Source of the DNA: Xanthomonas sp. SI
Lineage (GTDB): Bacteria; Pseudomonadota; Gammaproteobacteria; Xanthomonadales; Xanthomonadaceae
Assembly: GCF_014236855.1 (NCBI RefSeq)
Contig: NZ_CP051261.1
Coordinates: 1,116,001-1,180,000, forward strand
DNA: 64,000 nt
Direction: 5' to 3'
Numbering within the stretch: the first letter of the stretch is position 1; every line of letters begins with the position of its first letter. A model generated the notes under the pieces. That model was not told where the DNA came from. It made no database searches and saw only the letters and a list, made by a program, of their open reading frames with translations. Below are positions 9,645-18,771 of this stretch, one piece after another. The position numbers and the translations under genes are program-made.

Positions 9645-10634
9645 TCAATACCGGGTGATGACCGAATGGTCCGACCAAAGAACACCCACTTTCAGCATGC
9701 CTTCCTGCCTGACTGGCCCCAGCACCCAAGTGTTGGGATCATTGCCGGCTGCGATGTGCCGCAGGTCCATGGCCTCGGTCTGGGCAAATACCCCGTCCAC
9801 CCGGTAATCGTTCAAATCCCAGCTGGCTTTCAGCTGTTCCGGCAGGCCTTCGTTGTAAGCCTGGACCATGTTCGCGAGGTTTTGACGGGTGATGCAGGTG
9901 TGGTAGAAACGCTCTTCGTTGAGCGGGACCCGGCCGATGACGGAATCGTCCGAACCAGGCGCTTTCGTCGTGAATAGACCATTCTCCTTGGCCAGCGAAT
10001 ACATGTAGCGGCCTACTTCGGCGTTGCCCCAGCCTTCACCGGTGCCTTCGTTCCGGTTGGCCCAAAGTTTGATCGTCAAGTTGATGTTCTTGCCCAGCCT
10101 GGTGTCCTGGATGAAGACCGAAAAATAGCTTTGCACCTTGGGGTCGCTTTCTCCGGAGAAGTAGGTCACCTTGTGCCGCGCCGCAAAGCACACTCGACTA
10201 TTGGGTCCAAAGGACCAGTTGTGGATCTGGTTGTTGTCCAGCGAGCCCCCGAATGCGCCGTCCATCTTGTAGTCGACAGCGCCGTCATGCGCGTAGGTAT
10301 TCAAGAATACGCCCGCCTTGCCTCCTCCCATGTTGAAGCTCGTACTGCCATAGTGGGTGGCATTGAAGCTGGCTTGATTCGCCGCTTGTACAGGTGCGCC
10401 GGCCTGAGTGAAGGCATTCACGTCCCACAGTGCGTGCAGCGGAAAGTCCACCGCGCTGCCGTGACCTTCATTGAATAGATAGTAGCCCTTGGGTTGGTGC
10501 GCCTTGCCCGCCAACCCGCCTGCCCACTCGGTACCGGATGCGCGTTGCCAGATTTCATTCTCGGCCTTCACTGTCGTTGCTGTGCCAGTCAAGGCGGCGG
10601 TAGCCAACGTCAGGGCGAACAGAGTCTTCTTCAT
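9645..10634 (-). CDS. Exported protein of unknown function
   Basis: This 329-residue protein has a clear signal peptide (MKKTLFALTLATAALTGTATTVKA, cleavage near residue 24). The mature part is hydrophilic, aromatic and Asn/Gly-rich, with two cysteines (VCFAAR, YHTCITRQ) that could form a disulfide. AAGGA lies a few bases before the ATG. GC content and codon choice are less extreme than the neighbours. Gene-poor DNA flanks it on both sides, which fits acquisition by transfer. I do not recognise a family; it is probably periplasmic or secreted. Confidence 0.8.
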   Translation of the reverse strand: MKKTLFALTLATAALTGTATTVKAENEIWQRASGTEWAGGLAGKAHQPKGYYLFNEGHGSAVDFPLHALWDVNAFTQAGAPVQAANQASFNATHYGSTSFNMGGGKAGVFLNTYAHDGAVDYKMDGAFGGSLDNNQIHNWSFGPNSRVCFAARHKVTYFSGESDPKVQSYFSVFIQDTRLGKNINLTIKLWANRNEGTGEGWGNAEVGRYMYSLAKENGLFTTKAPGSDDSVIGRVPLNEERFYHTCITRQNLANMVQAYNEGLPEQLKASWDLNDYRVDGVFAQTEAMDLRHIAAGNDPNTWVLGPVRQEGMLKVGVLWSDHSVITRY

Positions 10635-11383
10635 GGGTTTCCTTTTTTGTGCCGATATTGGCGTCGAGCGAAATGCTCGAGGGGACTGATTCCAGTGCTG
10701 TCCCCGCGCTTCAATTTAGCTATCCAGCAATGTCGGAAATAAGATTTCCAGCACAATAAAAAGATTCGGCTGTCAATTATTCCAAGCCGTGTGCCAGTTT
10801 CTAGTTGCAGCATGGCCGATACGCCCAGCTATGGCTGCATCTCTGCGTACGGGGCACGGTTGGCGGCATGTGCGATGCACTGCTGATCGCCGGCTGCGCC
10901 TCCAGCGATGGTCGCTGCGATCGAGGAATTACGTCGAATCGCCTCGCTGCGACCTGCTCCCAAAGAGGTACGCCCTGCGCTTGCACAGGTTGCGCGAGTT
11001 CTCGGCGAATGTCTGCTGGACGATGCAGGACGCGTAGTGGATGTAGTTCGGCAGCGAGCGCGGACGGCGCCGCGGGTCCAGCGGCAGGCGCGGTTATCGT
11101 GCGTCCAAGCCAACTACGCGCCACGTTCCCGGCATGCCTTCGGCGCGAAGCACTGCGTGTGACGGTAGAGCGCGGGGCTGCGCGGAAGATCGACGCGGCA
11201 AGAGCGGGATGGTGAGGCCGGTCGGCATCGCGCATTCTGCGTGGTGGACGACGTGACCACGCTCTAGGGCACGGATCGGCATGCCACCGCGCCTGTGCGC
11301 GCCTCGCTCGCCGCCCGCGCACGCTTGCAGGCCACCGGTGCGGGTTTGTTAAGCTCGCGGTTCTTTCCTGCAAGGCACACACC
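10635..11383. other. Gene-poor intergenic stretch
   Basis: About 750 bases lack a supportable gene. Bases 10640-10800 are AT-richer and should hold the promoter of the minus-strand exported protein. On the minus strand, about 11055 to 10920, one frame reads LPNYIHYASCIVQQTFAENSR before a stop. This looks more protein-like than the surrounding frames and may be an eroded gene. The last ~60 bases contain AAGG before the symporter start. Confidence 0.35.
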
Positions 11384-12697
11384 ATGACCGACACCCCCGT
11401 GAAGGCCAAGACCGGCATGCCTTTGCATTGGAAAATGGCGATCGGCTTCGCTTTCGGGCTGGTGTTCGGCCTGGCGGTGCACATGAGCGTGGGCGGCGAT
11501 GCGGCCTGGGTGCAGGCGCTGACCAAGTACCTGACCACGCCGTTGTCCAAGCTGTTCCTCAGCCTGATCTTCATGCTGATCGTGCCGCTGCTGTTCTCGG
11601 CGTTGGTGATGGGCATTTCCGAGATGGGCGACATCCGCGCGCTGGGCCGGATCGGCTGGAAGACGCTCGGCTATACGGTGGTGCTGTCCGGCATCGCCGT
11701 GCTGCTCGGGCTGGTGCTGGTCAACGTGCTCAAGCCGGGCATCGGCGTGGACCACGCCCTGGCGCAGCAGTTGCTGCAGCAGAACGCCGAGCGCGCCGCG
11801 CAGATCGTCGACCAGAGCAAGCAGCAGCCGCGCGGGATGGACATGCTGCTGTCGATCGTGCCCGACAACGTGGTCGCCGCCGCCTCCAGCAACGGCGCGA
11901 TCCTGTCGCTGATGTTCTTCGCGGTGATGTTCGGCGTGGGCATGGTGCTCAGCGACGACGCCAAGGTGGCGACGCTGCGGCGCGGCATCGAGGGTGTCTT
12001 CGAGATCTCGATGACCCTGATCGGGCTGGTGATCCGCCTGGCGCCGTACGCGGTGGCCTGCTTCATGTTCAACCTGGCGGCGCTGTTCGGCTTCGAACTG
12101 TTGATCCGGCTCGGTGCCTACGTCGGCGTGGTGGTGCTGGCGCTGGGCCTGCACATGGTGGTGACCTACGGGCTGGCGGTGAAGTTGGCCGGGCGCTCGC
12201 CGCTGGCGTTCTTCCGCGCCACCCGTGAGGCCACGGTGATGGCGTTCTCCACCGCCTCCAGCAACGCCACCTTGCCCACCGCGCTGCGCGTGGCCGACGA
12301 GATGGGCCTGCCGAGCAAGGTGTCGCGCTTCGTGCTGACCGTCGGTGCCACCGCCAACCAGAACGGCACCGCGCTGTTCGAGGGCGTCACCGTGATCTTC
12401 CTCGCCCAGTTCTTCGGCGTGGAGCTGAGCATCGCGCAGCAGTTCATGGTGATGCTGGTGTGCATCCTCGGCGGCATCGGCACCGCCGGCGTGCCGTCCG
12501 GCTCGCTGCCGGTGGTGGCGCTGATCTGCGCGATGGTGGGAGTGGACCCGGTTGGCATCGGCATGATCCTGGGCGTCAACCATTTCCTGGATATGTGCCG
12601 CACGGCGCTGAACGTGACCGGCGACCTGGCGCTGACCACCCTGGTGGCGAAGGGCGAGGGGAACGACGCCGCGCCACGGGCGGCCGCGGTCGGCTGA
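11384..12697 (+). CDS. Dicarboxylate/amino acid:cation symporter (DAACS family)
   Basis: This is a 437-residue inner-membrane symporter of the SLC1/GltP-DctA family, which takes up C4-dicarboxylates or acidic amino acids with Na+ or H+. The diagnostic elements are all present: the serine-rich hairpin STASSNATLPT (about residues 286-296), the NQNGTALFEG version of the NMDGT motif (about 325-334), GGIGTAGVPSGSL in hairpin 2 (about 363-375) and DMCRTALNVTGD in TM8 (about 403-414). The loop with GIGVDHALAQQLLQQNAERA follows the third helix. Substrate cannot be decided from sequence. It appears monocistronic. Confidence 0.92.
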   Translation: MTDTPVKAKTGMPLHWKMAIGFAFGLVFGLAVHMSVGGDAAWVQALTKYLTTPLSKLFLSLIFMLIVPLLFSALVMGISEMGDIRALGRIGWKTLGYTVVLSGIAVLLGLVLVNVLKPGIGVDHALAQQLLQQNAERAAQIVDQSKQQPRGMDMLLSIVPDNVVAAASSNGAILSLMFFAVMFGVGMVLSDDAKVATLRRGIEGVFEISMTLIGLVIRLAPYAVACFMFNLAALFGFELLIRLGAYVGVVVLALGLHMVVTYGLAVKLAGRSPLAFFRATREATVMAFSTASSNATLPTALRVADEMGLPSKVSRFVLTVGATANQNGTALFEGVTVIFLAQFFGVELSIAQQFMVMLVCILGGIGTAGVPSGSLPVVALICAMVGVDPVGIGMILGVNHFLDMCRTALNVTGDLALTTLVAKGEGNDAAPRAAAVG

Positions 12698-12849
12698 TCG
12701 GCTAATCGGCCGAGCGCGGCGGCGTCCGAGGCCGCCGCGGTCGCGGTCGTGGTCGCGTGTCCAGGTCCGGTGACTGTCCTGCGCTCCGGGCTGTGGGACA
12801 ATGGTGGACCCGACGCCCCCGCGCCCGTTCCCTGTCCAATAGAACCCAC

Positions 12850-14850
12850 ATGACCACGCCTACTCGCCGCCAGCTCGCCAACGCGATCCGCTTCCTCGCC
12901 GCCGATGCGGTCGAGGCCGCCAAGTCCGGCCATCCCGGCATGCCGATGGGCATGGCCGACATCGCCGAAGTGCTGTGGAACGACTTCCTCAGCCACAATC
13001 CGAACAATCCGAAGTGGTTCAACCGCGACCGCTTCGTGCTCTCCAACGGCCACGGTTCGATGCTGCAGTACGCGCTGCTGCACCTGTCCGGCTACGACCT
13101 GCCGCTGGAGCAGCTGAAGCGCTTCCGCCAGCTGCACAGCAAGACCGCCGGCCACCCCGAGCGCAGCGAGACCCCCGGAGTGGAGACCACCACCGGCCCG
13201 CTCGGCCAGGGCTTCGCCAACGCGGTCGGTTTCGCGCTGGCCGAGAAACTGCTGGCGCAGCGCTACAACCGCCCCGAGCATCAGATCGTCGACCACCGCA
13301 CCTGGGTATTCATGGGCGACGGCTGCATGATGGAAGGCATCTCGCACGAAGCCGCCTCGCTGGCCGGCACCTGGGGCCTGGGCAAGCTGGTCGCGTTCTG
13401 GGACAACAACCATATCTCCATCGACGGCAACACCGCCGGCTGGTTCAGCGACAACACCCCGGCGCGGTTCGAGGCCTATGGCTGGCACGTGCTGCGCGAT
13501 GTCGACGGCCAGGATGCCGACGCGATCAAGGCCGCGATCGAGGCCGCCGTCGGCGAGAGCGACAAGCCGACCCTGATCTGCTGCCGCACTACCATCGGCT
13601 TCGGTGCGCCGAGCAAGGCCGGCAAGGAATCCTCGCACGGCGCGCCGCTGGGCAAGGACGAACTGGAAGGCGCACGCAAGGCGCTGCAGTGGCCGTACGG
13701 CCCGTTCGAGATTCCGCAGGAGATCTACGACGGCTGGCGCGCCGGTGGCGCCGGCACGCTGCGCCAGGCCGAGTGGGAGCAGGCGTTCGACAAGTACGCC
13801 AAGCAGTTCCCGGCCGAAGCCGCGGAGCTGACCCGCCGTTCGCACGGCGAACTGCCGGAGGACTTCATCGCCCAGGCCGACGCCTACATCGCCAAGCAGG
13901 CAAGCGAAGCGCAGACCATCGCCTCGCGCAAAGCCTCGCAGATGGCGATCGAGGCGTTCGCGCCGCTGCTGCCGGAACTGGTCGGCGGCTCGGCCGACCT
14001 GGCGCATTCCAACCTGACCCTGTGGAAGGCCAGCAAGTCGGTCGCCACCGACGACCCGAACGCCAACTACGTGTACTACGGCGTGCGCGAGTTCGGCATG
14101 ACCGCGATCGCCAATGGTCTTGCGCTGCACGGCGGCTTCATCCCGTTCGACGCCACCTTCCTGGTGTTCAGCGACTACGCGCGCAACGGCGTGCGCATGA
14201 GCGCGTTGAACCCGGCGCATGCGATCCACGTCTACACCCACGATTCGATCGGCCTGGGCGAAGACGGTCCGACCCATCAGCCGGTGGAACACCTGGCCTC
14301 GCTGCGCTACATCCCCAACAACGACGTGTGGCGCCCGTGCGATACGGTGGAGTCGGCGGTGAGCTGGAAGGCTGCGATCACCCGCCAGGACGGCCCGAGC
14401 TGCCTGGTGTTCAGCCGCCAGAACCTGCCGTTCCAGGCGCGCAGCGACGCGCAGATCAAGCAGATCGAACGCGGCGGCTACGTGCTGGCCGATGCCGAGG
14501 GCGGCGCGCCGGACGTGATCCTGATCGGCACCGGTTCGGAAGTGGGCCTGGCCGTGGACGCGAAGAAGGTGCTGGATGCCGCGGGCCTGAAGACCCGTGT
14601 GGTGTCGATGCCGTCGACCGACGTGTTCGACCGCCAGGATGCGGCCTACCGCGAATCGGTGCTGCCGAACGCGGTGCGCAAGCGCGTGGCGGTGGAAGCC
14701 GGCGTCACCGGTTTCTGGCGCAAGTACGTGGGCCTGGATGGTGCGGTGGTCGGCATCGACACGTTCGGCGCCTCGGCACCGGCCGACGAACTGTACAAGT
14801 ACTTCGAGATCACCGCCGAGCACGTGGTCGCGGCGGCGAAGGCGTTGTAA
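12850..14850 (+). CDS. tkt: Transketolase
   Basis: This is a 666-residue thiamine-diphosphate transketolase of the non-oxidative pentose phosphate pathway, moving two-carbon units between ketose donors and aldose acceptors. The length is normal. Visible are the N-terminal GHPGMPMG, the ThDP/Mg motif [12 protein letters not shown]...N, the pyrimidine domain ([16 protein letters not shown]) with [17 protein letters not shown], and the C-terminal domain. MTTPTRRQL at 12850 is chosen because upstream codons do not resemble the family. A strong terminator follows. Confidence 0.97.
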   Translation: MTTPTRRQLANAIRFLAADAVEAAKSGHPGMPMGMADIAEVLWNDFLSHNPNNPKWFNRDRFVLSNGHGSMLQYALLHLSGYDLPLEQLKRFRQLHSKTAGHPERSETPGVETTTGPLGQGFANAVGFALAEKLLAQRYNRPEHQIVDHRTWVFMGDGCMMEGISHEAASLAGTWGLGKLVAFWDNNHISIDGNTAGWFSDNTPARFEAYGWHVLRDVDGQDADAIKAAIEAAVGESDKPTLICCRTTIGFGAPSKAGKESSHGAPLGKDELEGARKALQWPYGPFEIPQEIYDGWRAGGAGTLRQAEWEQAFDKYAKQFPAEAAELTRRSHGELPEDFIAQADAYIAKQASEAQTIASRKASQMAIEAFAPLLPELVGGSADLAHSNLTLWKASKSVATDDPNANYVYYGVREFGMTAIANGLALHGGFIPFDATFLVFSDYARNGVRMSALNPAHAIHVYTHDSIGLGEDGPTHQPVEHLASLRYIPNNDVWRPCDTVESAVSWKAAITRQDGPSCLVFSRQNLPFQARSDAQIKQIERGGYVLADAEGGAPDVILIGTGSEVGLAVDAKKVLDAAGLKTRVVSMPSTDVFDRQDAAYRESVLPNAVRKRVAVEAGVTGFWRKYVGLDGAVVGIDTFGASAPADELYKYFEITAEHVVAAAKAL

Positions 14851-14874
14851 CGCGGCGTCTTCCGCGGGAACGGA

Positions 14875-14902
14875 GAAGGCCGGCGCAAGCCGGCCTTTTT
14901 CT
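14875..14902 (+). terminator. Intrinsic terminator after tkt
   Basis: AAGGCCGGC and GCCGGCCTT pair around a GCAA-type loop and are followed by a T-run (TTTTTCTT), a classic rho-independent terminator 25 bases past the tkt stop. Confidence 0.85.
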
Positions 14903-14935
14903 TGTGTGTGTGCCTCGCCTAATCAGAAGCGCACT

Positions 14936-15004
14936 CTGTAGGAGCGGCTTCAGCCGCGACAGGTTTTCTGAGGCAGCCTGTCGCGGCTGAAGCCGCTCCT
15001 GCAG
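14936..15004. repeat. REP-like palindrome, complete copy
   Basis: Two 27-base arms (14936-14962 and 14978-15004) are inverted copies with one mismatch around a 15-base loop. The core is GGAGCGGCTTCAGCCGCGAC. Related copies are at 42526-42613 and, as a single arm, 30688-30713. It lies between the convergent ends of tkt and the DUF2894 gene. Confidence 0.85.
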
Positions 15005-15068
15005 AGGCGTTATCGGCCTGGATTGGGCCATGCGCCGGCACGCATTGCGGCCAGCGCCTGGCGGTGTT

Positions 15069-15788
15069 TCAACCGCGCTTGCGCGGCTTGCCGCGCGTCG
15101 GCTTCTTGCCGATGGCGGCGCCGGGTTTCTGCTGGGTCGCGAGTACGTCAGCGTCTTGCATCTGCTGCAGCCACGACAGCGCGTCGACGTAGGCCAGGAA
15201 ATGCTGCAGATAGCCCGGCGATAGGGTGCGCATCAGCGCCAGCGCGCGGTGTACCAGCACACCGGAATTCAGCGGGCCGGCATCGGCAGGGGCCTGCTGC
15301 AGCGATTGCCGCAGCTGGCTGCGGCTGCGCAGCTCGGTCCACAGTCTGCGCGCATCATCGAGTGCGGGCAGTTGCTGCGCAGACTGCGGCGATATGGCGT
15401 TTGCCGCGTCGTTCGCGTTATGCGCGTTATGCGCGGCGCCGCCGGCGAACCGCTGCAGCAGTTCGCCGAGTGGGCTGCGCGCGGTCGCGCTTGTGGCCGG
15501 CGCGGTATCGGCATCGGCTACAGCGACGGCCTCGCTGTCGGTATCGATAGCGTCATGGGCATCGACGTCGGCGGTCGTCGCAGCCGACATCCTGGCCAGG
15601 TCCGCGGCATAGGCGTCGAGCAGCACGGACAGTTTCTGTTCGAGCAGGCGCCGCGCTTGGCCATGATGCCCATCGACGCGCCGCGCCAGCGCTTCGATGA
15701 AGCGGAAGCGCAGCGGATCCATGCGCTCGGCGTGCCGCTGCCGCCAGGCGCCGAGCAGTTCGCTGGCGGATGTCGCGTTATCGCGCAT
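15069..15788 (-). CDS. DUF2894 protein, last gene of the stator-like cluster
   Basis: This 239-residue, largely helical soluble protein has no signal peptide. An Ala/Asp/Thr-rich linker (about residues 68-105) separates an N-terminal helix region (LLGAWRQRHAERMDPLRFRFIEALARRV) from a C-terminal domain ending in a Lys/Arg-rich tail. It corresponds to DUF2894, which co-occurs with DUF3348, DUF802 and OmpA-like genes. The start lies 11 bases inside the end of the OmpA-like gene, so it is translationally coupled. Function unknown; the coupling suggests a cytoplasmic partner of the MotA/MotB-like pair. Confidence 0.82.
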   Translation of the reverse strand: MRDNATSASELLGAWRQRHAERMDPLRFRFIEALARRVDGHHGQARRLLEQKLSVLLDAYAADLARMSAATTADVDAHDAIDTDSEAVAVADADTAPATSATARSPLGELLQRFAGGAAHNAHNANDAANAISPQSAQQLPALDDARRLWTELRSRSQLRQSLQQAPADAGPLNSGVLVHRALALMRTLSPGYLQHFLAYVDALSWLQQMQDADVLATQQKPGAAIGKKPTRGKPRKRG

Positions 15789-16428
15789 GCGCTCTCGCGG
15801 CAGACGTGGACAGCTTCGGCAGCGGCGCCATTTCCACGCGCCGGTTGCTGGCGCGTCCGGCTTCGTCGGTGTTCGGGCTGACCGGTTGCTGCGCGCCGAA
15901 CGCGGCGGCGAACACCGCGTCGGCCGGCACGCCTTCTTCGATCAGCGCACGGGTCACGGTCAGCGCGCGCTGCGCCGACAGTTCCCAGTTGTCGGCGAAC
16001 TGGCGGTTGCTGTCGCGCACCTGGCGGTCGTCGGTGAAGCCGCTGACCATCAGGATCTCGCCGCGCGCCTTGAGGTAACCGGCCAGTGGCGCGGCCAGGC
16101 TCTTCAACACCTCGCGCCCCTCGGGTTGCAACTGATCGGAATTGAGCGCGAACAGCACGCTGCCGCGGATGCCGATGCGGCCATCGACCAGGGTCACCCG
16201 GCCCGCCGCCAGCGGCGCGGCCAGCGCCTGTTCCAGAGTCTTGCGTTGCCGCGCCTCGGCCTGCCGCTGCCGGACTTCCTCGTCCAACTTGTTCGACAGC
16301 TGCAGTTGCACGCCGATCACGCCGATCAGGATCAGCACGAACGCGCCCAGCAACACCGACATCAGGTCGCCGAACACGGCCCAGATCGGCGCGCCTGATT
16401 CGGCGTCGATTTCCAGCTCGTCGCTCAT
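15778..16428 (-). CDS. MotB/ZorB-like OmpA-family protein
   Basis: This 216-residue protein has a single N-terminal membrane helix (about 15-38) containing Asp21 in the context VFGDLMSVLLGAFVL, the position and pattern of the proton-binding Asp of MotB and ZorB stators. A coiled coil follows (about 45-75), then an OmpA peptidoglycan-binding domain (about 90-205) with NWELSAQRALTVTRAL and NRRVEM. The start overlaps the DUF802 stop as ATGA. The pair should form an ion-conducting inner-membrane complex anchored to peptidoglycan. The flagellar role is unlikely because no motility genes are near. Confidence 0.88.
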   Translation of the reverse strand: MSDELEIDAESGAPIWAVFGDLMSVLLGAFVLILIGVIGVQLQLSNKLDEEVRQRQAEARQRKTLEQALAAPLAAGRVTLVDGRIGIRGSVLFALNSDQLQPEGREVLKSLAAPLAGYLKARGEILMVSGFTDDRQVRDSNRQFADNWELSAQRALTVTRALIEEGVPADAVFAAAFGAQQPVSPNTDEAGRASNRRVEMAPLPKLSTSAARAHAR

Positions 16429-18761
16429 GCCGCTTCGGCTCCGCCGTCGGCGTGCTGGCCGGGCAGCTGGCGCAATTCCTCGATGATCTGCTTCTGCGAC
16501 AGCATGCTCAGGTCGATGACTTCGCGCGCCTGGGCTACGTAATAGGCCAGTTGCTCGTCGCTGCGCGCGAGCGACTTGTCCAGCGCCTGCTCGATGCCCT
16601 GCAGGCGCTCCAGCAGTGCCGCGTTCGATTGCCCGAACGCCTCCACCGCGCCGCCGAATGCATCACCCAGACTCGCCACCTCGGTGGCCCCGACCGCGAC
16701 CTGCGCGGCGACCGATTCGAGCTTGCCGGTCTCCGCTTCGATGTGGTCGGTGAAGCGGGTGCCGACGCGTTCGAGCAGGTCGGCCGAGGTAGTGACCAGG
16801 GCGTCCACCGCGGTGCGTTGCTCGGTGGAGGCGTGGTTCACCGCGTCGAGCAAGGTGTGCAGCGTGTCCAGCAGGCGGCTGCGCTCTTCCAGCATGGCGG
16901 TGTCGCGGACCATGCTCTCGGAGAGTTTCTGGCGCAGTTCGGCGACGACATCGGCGGCGGCCTTGGGCGCTTCCGAGGCGGTCTGCACCAGGCGCGAGAT
17001 CTCGGCGATGGTCTCGCTGGCATGCGCCTGGATCTGCGCCGCGATCGCGCCTGCGGTGCGTTCGAGGGTGTCGCAGATGTCCTCCTGGCGCTGCGCGATG
17101 CGCTCGCCGTTGCGCTCCCAGTCCGCGTTCAAGCCGGCGACCATCGTGGCGAAGGTGTCGGTCCACGTGGCCAGGCGCGCCTGGTCGCGCGCTTGCAGCG
17201 CGTCCTGCGATTGCGCGTGGGAATGCTGCATGGCCTCGACCAGCGCCGCCGCGCGCTGTTGCAGCGTTGCCGCGGCCGCGTCCAGCGCCTGCGCGTTGCG
17301 CTCGGCCAGGGCGGCGTTGACGTCCTCCTGGCGCGACAGCGCATCGCTCCAGGCCTGCTTGGCGCCATCCGCGGTGGCGTCGAGCCGTACCGAGATCGCG
17401 TCCAGCGCCTGTGCGTTACGTTCCGCCAACTGAGCGTTGATCGCTTCCTGGCGCGACAGCGCATCGCTCCAGGCCTGCTTGGCGCCATCCGCCGTGGCAT
17501 CCAGGCGCACCGAGATGGCATCCAGCGCCTGCGCGTTGCGCTCCGCCAATTGCGCGTTGATCTCTTGCTGCCGCGACAGCGCATCGTTCCAGGCCTGCTT
17601 GGCACCATCCGCAGTGGCGTCCAGGCGCGCCGACACGGCATCCAGCACGCCGTTCGAGCGCGTCGCGAAGCTGTCGCCGAAGCCTTCCAGCGCGCTGCGC
17701 AGATCCTGGACCAGCGCCTGGTTGGTATCGCGCTGGCCGGCCAGTGCGGCCTCCCACGCCTGTGCGGCGCGCGCAGCGGCGTTCTCGAAGCCGCTGGCCA
17801 GGCCGTCCAGCTGGCGTTGCACGGCCTGGCCGACGTGCTCGTGCAGCGTGGCGGTTTCGCGCGCCAGGCCGTCCAGGGTGGCCTGCATCACCGGCTGCAG
17901 CGCCGCGCCGAGCGCGCGCGCGTTCTCCGCGACGCCGGCCTGCAGCGACTGCTCCACCGCGCCGGCCAGGCGCGTGTAGGCGGCCTCGGTCCTGGCGTGG
18001 AAGGCGTCCTGGTTGCTGGCCAGGCGTTCGCCGCTGGCCGCGCCCTGTTGCTCGATGCCGGCTGCCATCGCCTGCAGCCGGTCGATCAAGGCCGGCATCA
18101 ATTCGGTCTGCCGCTGCAGCAGCTTGAACGCTTCGCTGCGCTGGAACGCCTGCGAATGGACGTGCAGGGTGGTCGCGATGGCCAGGTCGAGCGCTTGCAC
18201 CGCCTGCAGCCGCTCGCGCCGGCAAAGTGCGGCGAGCAAGCCGAGCATCGCCGAGCTGGCCACGCCGGCGATGGAGGTGCCGAACGCGAAGCCCAGGCCC
18301 TTGACCGGTGCGGCCAGCGAGTCGCGGATGGCCTGCAGGTCGGTCGCGCTTTCCAGCGCCAGGCCGGTACCGCGCAGGGTCGCCATCATGCCCAGGAAGG
18401 TGCCGAGCATGCCCAGCAGGACCAGCAGGCCGACCAGGTACGGGGTCAGCCCCGGCGCCGGCAAGGCCACGCGCTCGCCGTCGATGCGCAGGCGCACCGC
18501 GTTGCGCAGGCTCGGATCCAGGCGTTGCAGCCAGCCGCCCAGGTCGGACCGCGCCGCCTCCGCGTCGTCCACGGCATGGACCAGCGTGACCGTGGCCTGC
18601 TGGTAGCGGTACAGCTCCAGCGCGCCGGCCACGTAGCACGCGCCGATCAGCAGCGCGAAGGAGATGCCTAGCGGATTGTTGCCGAGGTAGCCCACGCCGA
18701 TCCAGCACACGGCGGCGAGGCCGGCCAGGAACACGACGGAATTGAAGAAGTTCTTGAACAT
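16425..18761 (-). CDS. DUF802 protein: MotA/ExbB/ZorA-like channel with long coiled-coil tail
   Basis: This 778-residue protein has four membrane helices in its first quarter (about 7-27, 31-52, 105-127, 155-180). The last two carry LGMLGTFLGMMATLRG and GLGFAFGTSIAGVASSAMLGLL, the MotA/TolQ/ExbB pattern with pore-lining Thr (Thr121, Thr162). The remaining ~590 residues are a predicted cytoplasmic coiled coil rich in Ala/Gln/Glu/Arg. They include three 40-residue repeats (about 375-494). The layout, four helices plus a very long tail next to an OmpA/MotB-like partner, matches ZorA. It is co-translated with the OmpA-like gene. Confidence 0.87.
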   Translation of the reverse strand: MFKNFFNSVVFLAGLAAVCWIGVGYLGNNPLGISFALLIGACYVAGALELYRYQQATVTLVHAVDDAEAARSDLGGWLQRLDPSLRNAVRLRIDGERVALPAPGLTPYLVGLLVLLGMLGTFLGMMATLRGTGLALESATDLQAIRDSLAAPVKGLGFAFGTSIAGVASSAMLGLLAALCRRERLQAVQALDLAIATTLHVHSQAFQRSEAFKLLQRQTELMPALIDRLQAMAAGIEQQGAASGERLASNQDAFHARTEAAYTRLAGAVEQSLQAGVAENARALGAALQPVMQATLDGLARETATLHEHVGQAVQRQLDGLASGFENAAARAAQAWEAALAGQRDTNQALVQDLRSALEGFGDSFATRSNGVLDAVSARLDATADGAKQAWNDALSRQQEINAQLAERNAQALDAISVRLDATADGAKQAWSDALSRQEAINAQLAERNAQALDAISVRLDATADGAKQAWSDALSRQEDVNAALAERNAQALDAAAATLQQRAAALVEAMQHSHAQSQDALQARDQARLATWTDTFATMVAGLNADWERNGERIAQRQEDICDTLERTAGAIAAQIQAHASETIAEISRLVQTASEAPKAAADVVAELRQKLSESMVRDTAMLEERSRLLDTLHTLLDAVNHASTEQRTAVDALVTTSADLLERVGTRFTDHIEAETGKLESVAAQVAVGATEVASLGDAFGGAVEAFGQSNAALLERLQGIEQALDKSLARSDEQLAYYVAQAREVIDLSMLSQKQIIEELRQLPGQHADGGAEAA
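17281..17640 (-). repeat. Three 120-bp in-frame tandem repeats in the DUF802 gene
   Basis: Units 17281-17400, 17401-17520 and 17521-17640 are diverged copies encoding a 40-residue block around ARLDATADGAKQAWNDALSR followed by QLAERNAQALDA. The exact period keeps reading frame and coiled-coil phase. Copies differ mainly at third positions, so the duplication is not recent. Confidence 0.9.
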
Positions 18762-18771
18762 GATGTCTCGG

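Noticed and set aside
11264..14823. Long minus-strand frames opposite the symporter and transketolase
   Set aside because: His/Gln/Arg-rich shadow frames of clear plus-strand genes.
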